From positions 310,001-374,000 of the forward strand of contig CAWAKJ010000005.1 in assembly GCA_963782595.1 (NCBI GenBank): a stretch of DNA of 64,000 nt, in the 5' to 3' direction. This DNA is from JAMQPK01 sp963782595 (GTDB lineage: Bacteria; Acidobacteriota; Vicinamibacteria; Vicinamibacterales; JAMQPK01). Below the pieces are notes generated by a model, which worked only from the letters and a program-made list of their open reading frames with translations, had not been told where the DNA came from and ran no database searches. How positions within the stretch are numbered: position 1 is the first letter of the stretch; each line of letters starts with the position of its first letter. Both the position numbers and the translations under genes were made by a program. Below, piece by piece: positions 1 to 8,774 of the stretch.

Positions 1-1
1 G

Positions 2-1402
2 CTCATCTCCGGCCACGACGGTGGCACGGGCGCCTCGCCGCTGACGAGCCTCAAGCACGCCGGTGTGCCATGGGAGCTCGGCCTGGCCGAGACGCAACAG
101 GTGCTCGTCCTCAACAACCTGCGCGATCGCATCGTTGTCCAGGTCGACGGCCAGATGAAGACAGGTCGCGACGTCATCATCGGCGCGCTGCTCGGCGCGG
201 AAGAGTTCGGGTTTGCGACCGCGCCGCTCGTCGTCATGGGTTGCGTGATGATGCGCGTGTGCCACCTCAATACCTGTCCGGTCGGCGTGGCGACACAGGA
301 CCCCGAGCTCCGCAAGCGCTTTGCCGGCCAGCCCGAGTTCGTCGAGAATTTCTTCCGGTTTATCGCCGAAGATGTGCGCGAGCTGATGGCCCAGCTGGGC
401 TTCCGGAAGATGGACGAGATGATCGGGCGAGTGGACAAGATCGATGTGACCAAGGCCGTGGATCACTGGAAGGCGGCGGGCGTCGATCTCTCACAAGTGC
501 TCTACAAGCCGGTTGTCGCGCCGGCGGTCGCGCAGCGCTGCGTTCGCGGGCAGGACCACGGCCTCGAGAAGGCCCTGGACAACGAGCTCGTGCGCCGGTG
601 CGAAGACGCCTTGCTGCGCCGCAACCCGGTCGAGTTCCGCATGCCGATTCGCAACGTGAATCGAACGGTCGGAACCATCCTGGGGTCTGAGGTCACGCGC
701 GCCTACGGCGCCGCAGGGCTGCCTGACGGCACGATCACGATTCATTTCACCGGGTCGGCGGGGCAGAGCTTCGGCGCGTTCGTGCCGCGGGGTATCACCC
801 TGACACTCGAAGGCGACGCCAACGACTATGTCGGCAAAGGGCTGTCCGGCGGAACGCTTGCGGTGTTCCCGTCGGCCAGGGCCTCGTTCGTCCCTGAAGA
901 GAACATCATCGTCGGCAACGTCACGCTCTACGGCGCCACCAGCGGCGAAGCGTATCTGCGCGGCGTGGCGGGCGAGCGGTTCGCGGTACGCAACAGCGGC
1001 GCGCGTGCGGTCGTCGAAGGTGTCGGCGACCACGGGTGCGAGTACATGACCGGCGGCCGTGTCGTCATCCTTGGCAGGACCGGACGCAATTTCGCAGCGG
1101 GCATGAGCGGCGGCATCGCGTACGTCCTCGATCGCGAGGGCAACTTCGCGCAGCGTCTGAACAAAGGCATGGTCGATCTCGAACCGCTCGAGGACGACGA
1201 CTGGCAGACCGTGCGCGAGATGGTCACCCGGCATGTGCTGTTCACCAACAGCGCCTACGCGAAGAGAATCCTGGCGACCCTGGCCGATCAGCGGTTCGTC
1301 AAGGTGATGCCGAGGGACTACAAGCGCGTGCTCCTGGCCGAGGCGAAGGCACGGGCCGAGAATCGCGAGCCCGAGTTTGCCGAGCTCGTCGGGGCGGGCT
1401 AG
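2..1402 (+). CDS. gltB: Glutamate synthase large subunit, 3' part (partial)
   Basis: The large subunit of NADPH-glutamate synthase (GOGAT) makes two glutamates from glutamine and 2-oxoglutarate. The gene enters from the left edge, so its 5' end lies outside; the frame is open from base 2. The visible part begins in the FMN/2-oxoglutarate barrel (GHDGGTGASPLTSLKHAG, then ELGLAETQQVLVLNNLR). It carries the three [3Fe-4S] cysteines in CVMMRVCHLNTC. It ends with the GXGXG beta-helix domain (repeated G-G turns such as GLSGGTLAV and GMSGGIAYV). About 466 residues are present of roughly 1500 usual. The gltD start follows after 6 bases, so the two subunits are co-transcribed. Identification is secure. 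Confidence 0.97.
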   Translation, partial: LISGHDGGTGASPLTSLKHAGVPWELGLAETQQVLVLNNLRDRIVVQVDGQMKTGRDVIIGALLGAEEFGFATAPLVVMGCVMMRVCHLNTCPVGVATQDPELRKRFAGQPEFVENFFRFIAEDVRELMAQLGFRKMDEMIGRVDKIDVTKAVDHWKAAGVDLSQVLYKPVVAPAVAQRCVRGQDHGLEKALDNELVRRCEDALLRRNPVEFRMPIRNVNRTVGTILGSEVTRAYGAAGLPDGTITIHFTGSAGQSFGAFVPRGITLTLEGDANDYVGKGLSGGTLAVFPSARASFVPEENIIVGNVTLYGATSGEAYLRGVAGERFAVRNSGARAVVEGVGDHGCEYMTGGRVVILGRTGRNFAAGMSGGIAYVLDREGNFAQRLNKGMVDLEPLEDDDWQTVREMVTRHVLFTNSAYAKRILATLADQRFVKVMPRDYKRVLLAEAKARAENREPEFAELVGAG

Positions 1403-1408
1403 GCTGAA

Positions 1409-2857
1409 ATGGGCAAACCAACAGGCTTTATCGAAATCCATCGGAAGAAGCAGCTTACCCGTCCTGTGGCGGAGCGCCTCAAAGACTGGAACGAGGTGTA
1501 TCTTCCTTATCCGCAGGGCGAGCTGCAGAAGCAGGGCGCGCGCTGTATGGATTGCGGCATTCCGTTCTGCCATCAGGGTTGCCCGCTCGGCAACCTCATT
1601 CCCGACTGGAACGATCTCGTGTATCGCAACCGTTGGGAACCGGCCCTCGAGCGTCTGCACGCGACCAACAACTTTCCGGAGTTCACTGGCCGGCTGTGCC
1701 CGGCCCCGTGCGAGGGTTCGTGCGTGCTCGGCATCAACGACGACGCGGTCACGATCAAGTCGATCGAAGTGTCGATCGTGGAGAAGGGATTCGAGCAGGG
1801 CTGGGTCGCACCCAAGCCGCCACTCGTGCGCACGGGCAAGAAGGTTGCCGTCATCGGATCGGGACCTGCCGGACTTGCCGCCGCCGAGCAATTGAACCGC
1901 GCCGGTCATTTCGTCACCGTCTTCGAAAAATCCGATCGCATCGGCGGGCTGCTCCGTTATGGCATCCCCGAGTTCAAGATGGAAAAAAAGATCTTGAACC
2001 GCCGGTTGTCGCTGCTCGAGCACGAAGGCGTGACGTTCCGTACGAAAGTCAACGTCGGCGTCGACGTCACACGCGAACAGTTGAAGAGCGAATTCGATGC
2101 CGTGGTGCTTGCCGGCGGTGCAGGATGGCCCCGCGATCTACAGGTGCCGGGCCGCGAGCTCCAGGGCGTCCATTTCGCCATGGAGTACCTGACGCTCTCG
2201 AACAAGCGGGTCGAAGGCGATCGGATTTCAGACGCCGACTTCATCAGCGCCAAGGACAAGCGTGTGGTGATTATCGGCGGCGGCGACACGGGCGCCGACT
2301 GTCTCGGTACCGTTCACCGGCAGGGGGCGCTGTCTGTGCATCAGTTCGAGCTGCTGCCGAGGCCTCCCGACACGCGCGCGGCCGACAATCCCTGGCCGCT
2401 CTGGCCAAACATCTTCCGTGTGTCGACCGCGCACGAAGAGGGCGGCGAGCGCGTGTACTCGGTAGCGACACAGCGGTTCACCGGCGACGAGACGGGCCGG
2501 GTCAAGAAGCTTCACGGCTCCAAGGTCGATCTCGTTCGCCGGGACGGGAAAATGTCGTTCGAAAATGTGCCCGGCAGCGAGTTCGAGATGGACGTCGATC
2601 TGGTGCTGCTCGCGATGGGCTTCCTCGGCCCCGAGCGCAAGGGGCTGCTCGACAATTTCGGGGTGAAACTGACCGAGCGGGGAAACGTGTGGCGTGACGC
2701 GAACTGGATGACGAGCGTGCCCGGTGTCTTCGCCGCCGGCGACATGCAACGCGGCCAGTCGCTGATCGTCTGGGCCATTGCCGAAGGGCGCAGTGCCGCG
2801 CGTGGAGTGGATCTCTTCCTGATGGGCAAGTCGGATCTGCCGGCGCCGCTCGCCTAA
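1409..2857 (+). CDS. gltD: Glutamate synthase small subunit
   Basis: The 482-residue beta subunit of GOGAT oxidises NADPH and passes electrons through FAD and [4Fe-4S] clusters to GltB. Visible motifs, in order: N-terminal cluster cysteines (CMDCGIPFCHQGCPLG around residues 47-62, CPAPCEGSC near 97-105), the FAD dinucleotide fold GSGPAGLAAAEQ near 150, the NAD(P)H fold GGGDTGADCLG near 290, and the C-terminal FAD motif GDMQRGQSLIVWAIAEGRSA. Length matches the bacterial family (about 470-490). It lies 6 bases after gltB in the same operon. Nothing is missing. Confidence 0.97.
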   Translation: MGKPTGFIEIHRKKQLTRPVAERLKDWNEVYLPYPQGELQKQGARCMDCGIPFCHQGCPLGNLIPDWNDLVYRNRWEPALERLHATNNFPEFTGRLCPAPCEGSCVLGINDDAVTIKSIEVSIVEKGFEQGWVAPKPPLVRTGKKVAVIGSGPAGLAAAEQLNRAGHFVTVFEKSDRIGGLLRYGIPEFKMEKKILNRRLSLLEHEGVTFRTKVNVGVDVTREQLKSEFDAVVLAGGAGWPRDLQVPGRELQGVHFAMEYLTLSNKRVEGDRISDADFISAKDKRVVIIGGGDTGADCLGTVHRQGALSVHQFELLPRPPDTRAADNPWPLWPNIFRVSTAHEEGGERVYSVATQRFTGDETGRVKKLHGSKVDLVRRDGKMSFENVPGSEFEMDVDLVLLAMGFLGPERKGLLDNFGVKLTERGNVWRDANWMTSVPGVFAAGDMQRGQSLIVWAIAEGRSAARGVDLFLMGKSDLPAPLA

Positions 2858-3341
2858 TCTGCGTCCGCAGGTCAGGTGCTGGGCCAGACATCAGTACGCA
2901 ATAAATGCCAAACAGGAGTTTAGGAGATCAGGAGGCCGAATTTTCGATTCGAACTCTCCTGAACTCCTAGTTTCCCAGGTCACAAAGACCAGAAGGTCAG
3001 AAGCTCGGGGGACACTGTCGTCCCGCTTCGCTCGTCCTCCAAACGACAACCACAGAGCTCTGCATCGACGTCGCGCCCTTGGCGCGCGCCGGGATGAAAA
3101 CAGCCGAATATCAAGAGCCCGGATCGTGCCGCTCTTGTATTCGGCTGATTTTCATCCCGGCGCGTGGGGCCGCATGCGCGGCCCACGACGTCGATACCTC
3201 CGACGGAGGCCCCTGACTGAAACCGCTTTTGGAGCTAGAGGAGACACAGCGTCGTGCTCGTCGCGTCGTCGTGTTCGCTTTTGCCGAATTCCTCCTGATC
3301 TCCTAATCTCCTGTTTGAATTTCGTGATTCTGCGTACTCAC
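2858..3341. other. Gene-free intergenic region (484 bp)
   Basis: This gap separates gltD from the convergent LarA-like gene. I see no credible coding sequence in it. Almost all of it is one large imperfect inverted repeat (2894-3338), annotated separately. At its centre is a strong hairpin with 34-base arms (3085-3118 and 3131-3164) around a 12-base loop. Because the neighbours converge, it could also end transcription from both sides, but it is far larger than an ordinary terminator. Confidence 0.8.
2894..3338. repeat. Giant imperfect inverted repeat, MITE-like, with central hairpin
   Basis: The outer ends are inverted copies: AGTACGCA at 2894-2901 matches its reverse complement at about 3331-3338. 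A 26-base block (2910-2935, built of AGGAG and AGGAGATC words) matches the reverse complement of 3291-3316 with one mismatch. The midpoint coincides with the midpoint of a near-perfect 34-base-arm hairpin at 3085-3164. An extra block (2951-2975) folds back on the left arm. A non-coding palindrome of about 445 bp with terminal inverted repeats resembles a MITE or REPIN-type element. No transposase is nearby, and no target-site duplication is obvious by eye. Half-copies of the same word occur at 11053-11077 and 30773-30800. Confidence 0.75.
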
Positions 3342-4583
3342 TCAGAAGGGCGTAAGCTCGCCGTTCTCGTCGAACTGATCTGTGGCGTTGCCGATGATCT
3401 CGACGCGCGGATCGCCGGTCAGTTCCTCTACGACGGCCGGCGAGGCGTAGAGATCTTCGAGGTGCAGCGTGTCGCGGATGCGAAGGGTCCTCGCGCGTCC
3501 GTCCGGAATATGTCCGCAGCTTCGCAGCGCAATCTCGACGGCTTCCCGGCTGCTGCCCGCGACAATCGGCACCTTTCCTCTTTCCAGAAAGCTGCTGGTG
3601 ATGACATTCGCGTAGGTCGCGTCCCAGTCGATCTTCGTGTACAGCCGGCGCGTGATGACGTCGGCCAGTCCGACGCCGATGGCATTGCCGTTCGATGCGT
3701 CGGTGAGATCGCACACGAGCATCGCCGTCACCCGCGGCCCGCCGTCATCCCGCACGCCGTTGACGCCGATGCGCCCGGTGATGTTCGGGTCGATGCCCAC
3801 GCCGCTGATGTCTTTCCCCATGCGATCGACGATCAGAACATCGACCGTGTTGGTCGGCAGACGAGGCATGTTGCGTCCTGCCAGACTCAGAAGGGCAGGC
3901 TCCTCGGCAGCGATCTCGTCCGCCCTCAGCACTCGCACGGCCAGCGTCTCATGGCGCGCGTTTTCGACGAGGCCCACGCCTGCGAGGATTTTGCCGGAAG
4001 CCAGCACCCCACGGGCGCCGGGTGCGATCAGCTCACGTAACCCGTACACACCGAACTGATGAACCGCCTGGGCGCCCTCACGTTTTCCAAGTCCGATGAG
4101 GGCCATTTTCATCAGGCCGCTCTCGTACTGCCCGTGATAATCGGTGTGCGGCTTGATGCGGTTGACCAGAATCACGCCATCCGATTCGTAGGCGTGGCGA
4201 TCCATGAATAGCCGGATGGGCAGATCGCCCTGCGGCAACTCGACGACCTCCATCGAAGACCGTATCGGCGCACCGGTGTGGTTTTCGTCGATACCGTAGA
4301 GCCTGAGAATTTCGGCTTGTCCCTCCGCCGTAGCGCCGCCGTGACTTCCCATGGCCGGGACGATGAACGGATGCGCGCCGCGCGCTTTTACGTAGGCGAT
4401 GAGGTCGGCGATGATCGCAGCCAGATTGTCGATGCCGCGACTGCCTGTGGCGATCGCGATGCGCCCGTGCGGCCGGACCAGATCGTCAAGCCGCGACAGC
4501 TGTAGCCGCAACGCCGCCAGCGGGTCATCGAGCCGGCTGCCATCGAATCGCTGCCGGATTTTCGCAAGCTGCAACGGCCGCAT
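3342..4583 (-). CDS. LarA-like (lactate racemase N-terminal domain, DUF2088) protein
   Basis: The product is 413 residues from the ATG at 4583 (MRPLQLAKIRQ). A longer form from 4649 adds 22 unlikely residues, and neither start has a clear Shine-Dalgarno site. It belongs to the LarA N-terminal domain superfamily. In true lactate racemase this domain binds the nickel-pincer cofactor. Supporting stretches are the GSRGI loop, PAMGSHGGATAEGQ, VNRIKPHTDYHGQYESGLMK and LGKREGAQ. The C-terminal half (IDPNITGRIG, DLTDASNGNAIGVGLAD) resembles the subgroup annotated only as lactate racemase domain-containing. Cofactor maturation genes (larB, larC, larE) are not visible, so racemase activity is not implied; an isomerase or racemase of another hydroxy acid is possible. 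It is a single gene, convergent with gltD. Confidence 0.75.
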   Translation of the reverse strand: MRPLQLAKIRQRFDGSRLDDPLAALRLQLSRLDDLVRPHGRIAIATGSRGIDNLAAIIADLIAYVKARGAHPFIVPAMGSHGGATAEGQAEILRLYGIDENHTGAPIRSSMEVVELPQGDLPIRLFMDRHAYESDGVILVNRIKPHTDYHGQYESGLMKMALIGLGKREGAQAVHQFGVYGLRELIAPGARGVLASGKILAGVGLVENARHETLAVRVLRADEIAAEEPALLSLAGRNMPRLPTNTVDVLIVDRMGKDISGVGIDPNITGRIGVNGVRDDGGPRVTAMLVCDLTDASNGNAIGVGLADVITRRLYTKIDWDATYANVITSSFLERGKVPIVAGSSREAVEIALRSCGHIPDGRARTLRIRDTLHLEDLYASPAVVEELTGDPRVEIIGNATDQFDENGELTPF

Positions 4584-4876
4584 TCGGCGTTTAAGTATAT
4601 TCGCGCGACATGCGCCACCCCTGAACAGTTGCGCCGAAATGGAACACACGCGGCTTTGAGCCTCTATTCCTAGGAAATTTCACCAGATCATCAACCTTTC
4701 TGCGCCATGCTGTGCAGTAACGGCACACGCGCACCCTCACCACGGTTTCGATTCTGCAGCCGCGAAGGCGTCGTAAGCCCTTTCTCGAGCAATGGTTACC
4801 AACTAGACGGCATCGAGCTGACTCTATGGCGTCAGGATTGCTCTGACGGACCACGCGTGTTGTGCGAGGTCTATCC

Positions 4877-6625
4877 ATGAACATATTGCGGCTCCCCAGC
4901 TCACGCCTACCCACGCTCGTCGCGATTGTCGTGCTCATCGCCGGCTCCACGTTTGGCATTGGCGGCCAGCGTCATCGGGCCGGCCTTTCGAGCGATCTGC
5001 TCACGTTCGAAGGACGGCGCACAACAGCGCGCACGCGCGTCATCGTGCGCGGTTCACGAGCGCAGATAGAGTCGATGGCCGCGCGTCACGGCCTGGCGGT
5101 GGCGCGCTGGATGGACGACTCGGCGGTGCTGATGGCCAATAGCGGACAGGTATCGGACCTCGCCGCTGATGCCTCAAATAGTGTCCTGTCGGGTGACGCG
5201 CCGGTGGCCACCTTCATGGACGTGTCGACCAGATCGACGGCAGCCGATCAGGTGCGAGCGGGGCAGGGCGGCCTGCTGCTTGGTATCGGCGCGATTTCGG
5301 GCTTGAACGGATCGGGAGTCACGGTCGCCGTGGTCGACACGGGCATTGCGTATCATCCGGCGCTCGCCCAGAAAGTGATTGCCAACGTCAGCATGGTGAC
5401 CGGCGATCCATCGACGGCCGACGCCCATGGCCACGGGACGCACATCGCCGGCATCATCGCCGGCAACAGCTCAGCTTCGTCCGGCACGACGACGCTCTAT
5501 AAGGGCGGCATCGCACCCGGAGTGAAGCTCGTGAACGTGCGCGTGCTCGGGAAAGACGGGACAGGTTGGACGAGCGACGTCATCGCCGGCATTGAATGGG
5601 TCATCGCGAATCGCGGCAAGTACAACATTCGCGCGATCAATTTATCGCTCGGGCATCCCGTGACCGAGCCTTCGACCACAGACCCCCTCTGCCAGGCCGT
5701 GATGAAGGCGTCGCTGGCCGGCATCAACGTCATCGTGTCTGCCGGCAACGCCGGAAAGACCGATGACGGGTCGCCGATCCTCGGCGGCATTTCATCTCCA
5801 GGGAACTCGCCATACGCGATCACGGTCGGGGCGATCAATACGAAGGGCACGGTCAACCGCTCCGACGACGTGATGGCGACCTACAGCTCGCGGGGTCCCA
5901 CGAAGTTCGAGCACGCGGTGAAGCCAGACATCGTCGCGCCCGGCAACAAGATCACCTCGCTCGAGATCTACGGTTCGTACTTGCAGCGCAACTACCCGCA
6001 GTTTCACCTGGCGGGGAATGCCGGTAACGGCTACATGCAGCTCAGTGGCACCAGCATGTCTGCGGCCGTGGTGACGGCGGGTGCTGCGCTCTTGATGCAG
6101 GCGCATCCGAACATCTCCGCCACGCAGCTGAAGATTGCGCTGCAAGGCGGATCGACCTACATGGTGGATGGCGGGCTGATGGGCGGTGGTGCGGGCAGCG
6201 TGAATTTCTGGGCCAGCCGCAAGATCGCGTCGAGCGGCCTCACCAACATCGTCTCGAGCCTGGTGGGCGGCGTGCTGACGCCGGCCAGCGGCGTGATTTT
6301 CTGGGACGAAGGCACGATGACCACGCGGCTGTTCCGCGGGCACGGCCTCCGCGTGCTGTCACTGCTGGAAGCGCCACTCGCCTGGCTGACCGGCGGCTAT
6401 CTGCAGTGGGACGAGTTGAACCTCATCGGCCTCACGAACCCGCTGTCGCAGATGCATCCCAATGAAGTCATCTGGGGCGATGTGTCAAGGTGGACAACCG
6501 ACCAGGAAGTGATCTGGGGCGACACGCTCGAAAACCCCGAAGGACAGGAAGTGATCTGGGGCGACTCCAGGAAGATGGAAGGCGAAGAGGTCATCTGGGG
6601 CGATTCGATTCACGTGGACGAATAG
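4877..6625 (+). CDS. Secreted S8 (subtilisin-like) serine peptidase with C-terminal VIWGD repeats
   Basis: The product is 582 residues. The ATG at 4877 is preferred over the GTG at 4862 because GAGG lies 7 bases upstream. An N-terminal signal or anchor segment (about residues 8-30) implies export. Residues about 35-115 look like an inhibitor-type propeptide. The catalytic triad is present: Asp154 (AVVDTGI), His186 (HGHGTHIAG) and Ser393 (LSGTSMSAA), with oxyanion Asn291 in SAGNAG. After the catalytic domain, the last 54 residues hold four copies of EVIWGD spaced 14, 14 and 13 residues apart, in an acidic tail. The tail is not part of the known S8 fold. The next gene starts 3 bases after the stop, so the pair is probably co-translated. 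Confidence 0.93.
   Translation: MNILRLPSSRLPTLVAIVVLIAGSTFGIGGQRHRAGLSSDLLTFEGRRTTARTRVIVRGSRAQIESMAARHGLAVARWMDDSAVLMANSGQVSDLAADASNSVLSGDAPVATFMDVSTRSTAADQVRAGQGGLLLGIGAISGLNGSGVTVAVVDTGIAYHPALAQKVIANVSMVTGDPSTADAHGHGTHIAGIIAGNSSASSGTTTLYKGGIAPGVKLVNVRVLGKDGTGWTSDVIAGIEWVIANRGKYNIRAINLSLGHPVTEPSTTDPLCQAVMKASLAGINVIVSAGNAGKTDDGSPILGGISSPGNSPYAITVGAINTKGTVNRSDDVMATYSSRGPTKFEHAVKPDIVAPGNKITSLEIYGSYLQRNYPQFHLAGNAGNGYMQLSGTSMSAAVVTAGAALLMQAHPNISATQLKIALQGGSTYMVDGGLMGGGAGSVNFWASRKIASSGLTNIVSSLVGGVLTPASGVIFWDEGTMTTRLFRGHGLRVLSLLEAPLAWLTGGYLQWDELNLIGLTNPLSQMHPNEVIWGDVSRWTTDQEVIWGDTLENPEGQEVIWGDSRKMEGEEVIWGDSIHVDE
6464..6622 (+). repeat. Coding tandem repeat: four EVIWGD units
   Basis: Units begin at 6464, 6506, 6548 and 6587 (steps of 42, 42 and 39 bases), each encoding E-V-I-W-G-D followed by 7-8 variable polar residues. 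The core is conserved in protein with some synonymous change (gtc/gtg, gat/gac), while the linkers diverge. That points to selection on the peptide rather than recent duplication. Confidence 0.9.
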
Positions 6626-6628
6626 GGA

Positions 6629-8578
6629 ATGACGCGACGACCCTGGACCCCCTTGCGCGCATGGGTGCTGACGGTCAACGCCATCGGCGCGCTGGTCATC
6701 GTCCAGTCGCTCGTCTCGCTGCAGACGACCCCGCACAGGTATGAGTGGCTATTCTTCGCCGCCCTGACGGCGCTGGCCGGGTCGTTCTCGCTGAAGATCG
6801 GCTCCATCAACGCGTGGGTATCCATCTCGGATACGTTCTTCATCACGACTGCGCTAATGTTCGGCCCGGCGCCGGCGACCCTCGCCGTTGCGCTCGGCAC
6901 GTTCGTGTCTTCGTGGCGCCGCGGCGGGGTTGCCCGCCAGCGTGTTTCTTTCAACACATCGACCTGTGCGTTTGCAATCTGGGCAGGCAGTCAGGTGTTC
7001 TTCTGGGTGGCCGCGGTTCCGCCGCTCACACAGCAACAGTCGCCTGTCGTGCAGCTTGCCGTACCGCTGCTCGCGCTGACGGCCGTGTACTTCATCGTGA
7101 ACACCGGCCTTATCGCGATCGCCGTCGCGCTCGACGCCCGCCGGCCTGTGTTTGTGGTCTGGCGCGAACATTTCCTGTGGCTGATGGCCACCTACTTTGC
7201 GGCTGCATCGGTGTCGTTCTGTCTCGTCCTGGTGATGTACGAGGCGGGTCTGACGGCCACGATCCTGGTGCTGGTGCCGCTGCTGCTGGTGTTGCACCTG
7301 ACGCTGCGCTCATCGATCGGACGGCTCGACGATGCGAGCCGCCACCTGGCGCACCTCGATCGTCTGTACCTGTCGACGGTCGAGACGCTGGCGATGGCCA
7401 TCGACGCCAAAGACGACGTGACGCACAGTCATGTCAGGCGCGTGCAGGCGTACGCGCTTGGACTGGCGCGCGCGCTGGGCGTCAACGACGAGGCGACGCT
7501 GAAAGCCATCGAGGCCGCGGCGCTGCTGCACGACACCGGGAAGCTCGCGGTTCCGGAACACATTCTCAACAAGCCGGGCAAACTGAACGAAGTCGAGTTC
7601 GAACAGATGAAGCGCCACGTCGATGTCGGCGCCGACATCCTGTCGCTTGTTGAGTTTCCGTACCCCGTTGTGCCAATTGTGCGCTGCCATCACGAGAACT
7701 GGGATGGCACCGGCTATCCGCGCGGCGTGGTGGGCACCGATATTCCCGTTGGCGCACGGATTCTCTCGGTCGTCGACTGCTTCGACGCGCTCACGTCGGA
7801 CCGGCCATATCGCTCGGCCTTGAGCGTCGAGCAGGCGTTCGACGTGTTACGCGCGCGCCGCGGGACGATGTACGAGCCGCAGGTGGTGGACACGTTCATG
7901 CGGGTGCACCGCGAGCTGGCCGAGCAGATTTCGACGTTCGAAACGCACGACGCCCTGAAGCAGATCACCCGATCGGTGGCCGTATCGGTGCCGGCGCCGA
8001 CTCCGGCGGTGGTGACGTCGGGCGGAGTCTCCGACGATGTGCTCGCGTTCGTCAGCCTCGCCCGCCTGGCCTCGGGCGATGCGTCGATGAACGACGTGCT
8101 TGCGCTTGCGTCGAATCTGATGAGCGGGCTCGCCCCCGGTGCCACGATCGGGTGGTACACCGTAGACGAGAGCAGCGGCGGCCTTGTGCTGCGCCATGCC
8201 GCCGGTCCCGCAGCGAGCCAGATCTCCGGCACGACGCTTCGTATGGGCGAGGGTGTTAGCGGCTGGGTCGCGGCGCAGCGGCAGGTGATCGTCAACTCGG
8301 AGGCGTCGCTCGATCTTGGCACACGCGCGCGCGTGGGCGCCTCGCTCGAGTACACCCTCAGCGCGCCGCTCATCACGCGCGAATCGCTCGTCGGTACGGT
8401 GACGCTGTATTCGTCATCTGCGTTCTCGGACAATCAGAGCCGGCTCGTGCAGGTCATCGCACCGCATCTCGCGCAGGCGCTCTGGACGGCCGGGCGCAGC
8501 GACAGCGTCGCTCCCGCAGCAAGTGCCAGCCGGGCTGCGAACGCTGCCGCCGATCTGCGACTCGTGGCGACGCGTTAG
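6629..8578 (+). CDS. Membrane HD-GYP phosphodiesterase with C-terminal GAF domain
   Basis: The product is 649 residues. About 1-230 form a multi-spanning membrane sensor with hydrophobic helices (e.g. VQLAVPLLALTAVYFIV, ILVLVPLLLVLHL). Residues about 245-440 are an HD-GYP domain with DVTHSHVRR, HDTGK, the HHENWDGTGYPRG signature and DCFDALTSDRPYR. This domain hydrolyses cyclic di-GMP or related dinucleotides. Residues about 475-620 form a GAF-like domain (GEGVSGWVA, IVNSEA, SAPLI). All metal-binding HD-GYP residues I can place are present. The gene starts 3 bases after the S8 peptidase stop, so membrane signalling is coupled to a secreted protease. There is no strong Shine-Dalgarno site; the close spacing suggests translational coupling. 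Confidence 0.9.
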   Translation: MTRRPWTPLRAWVLTVNAIGALVIVQSLVSLQTTPHRYEWLFFAALTALAGSFSLKIGSINAWVSISDTFFITTALMFGPAPATLAVALGTFVSSWRRGGVARQRVSFNTSTCAFAIWAGSQVFFWVAAVPPLTQQQSPVVQLAVPLLALTAVYFIVNTGLIAIAVALDARRPVFVVWREHFLWLMATYFAAASVSFCLVLVMYEAGLTATILVLVPLLLVLHLTLRSSIGRLDDASRHLAHLDRLYLSTVETLAMAIDAKDDVTHSHVRRVQAYALGLARALGVNDEATLKAIEAAALLHDTGKLAVPEHILNKPGKLNEVEFEQMKRHVDVGADILSLVEFPYPVVPIVRCHHENWDGTGYPRGVVGTDIPVGARILSVVDCFDALTSDRPYRSALSVEQAFDVLRARRGTMYEPQVVDTFMRVHRELAEQISTFETHDALKQITRSVAVSVPAPTPAVVTSGGVSDDVLAFVSLARLASGDASMNDVLALASNLMSGLAPGATIGWYTVDESSGGLVLRHAAGPAASQISGTTLRMGEGVSGWVAAQRQVIVNSEASLDLGTRARVGASLEYTLSAPLITRESLVGTVTLYSSSAFSDNQSRLVQVIAPHLAQALWTAGRSDSVAPAASASRAANAAADLRLVATR

Positions 8579-8774
8579 GACATTCGCGTTCATCTCGCCA
8601 GGCACGTCCCACATTCCTGTTCATTCCGGATTATTCGTGATCGAAAGTTGCGGCGAATTCTCAGGAATTTCGCACAGTCGTCTGTTGGCGTTTACCTTGC
8701 TCTGCGATTCTCCTCATGTTGTGCAACGCATGCGTGCGCTCAGTGCGCAGCGGCGCGCAACGTGAGGAGAAACG

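Noticed and set aside
491..2023. 510-residue open frame on the minus strand
   Set aside because: It lies antisense to gltB and gltD, whose motifs are intact, and has no recognisable domain; high GC makes long shadow frames common.
2941..2975. TTCGATTCGAAC as a tRNA T-arm
   Set aside because: No acceptor stem or anticodon arm could be built around it; it belongs to the giant palindrome.
3342..4583. Functional lactate racemase
   Set aside because: Only the LarA-like domain is supported; no nickel-pincer maturation genes are nearby.
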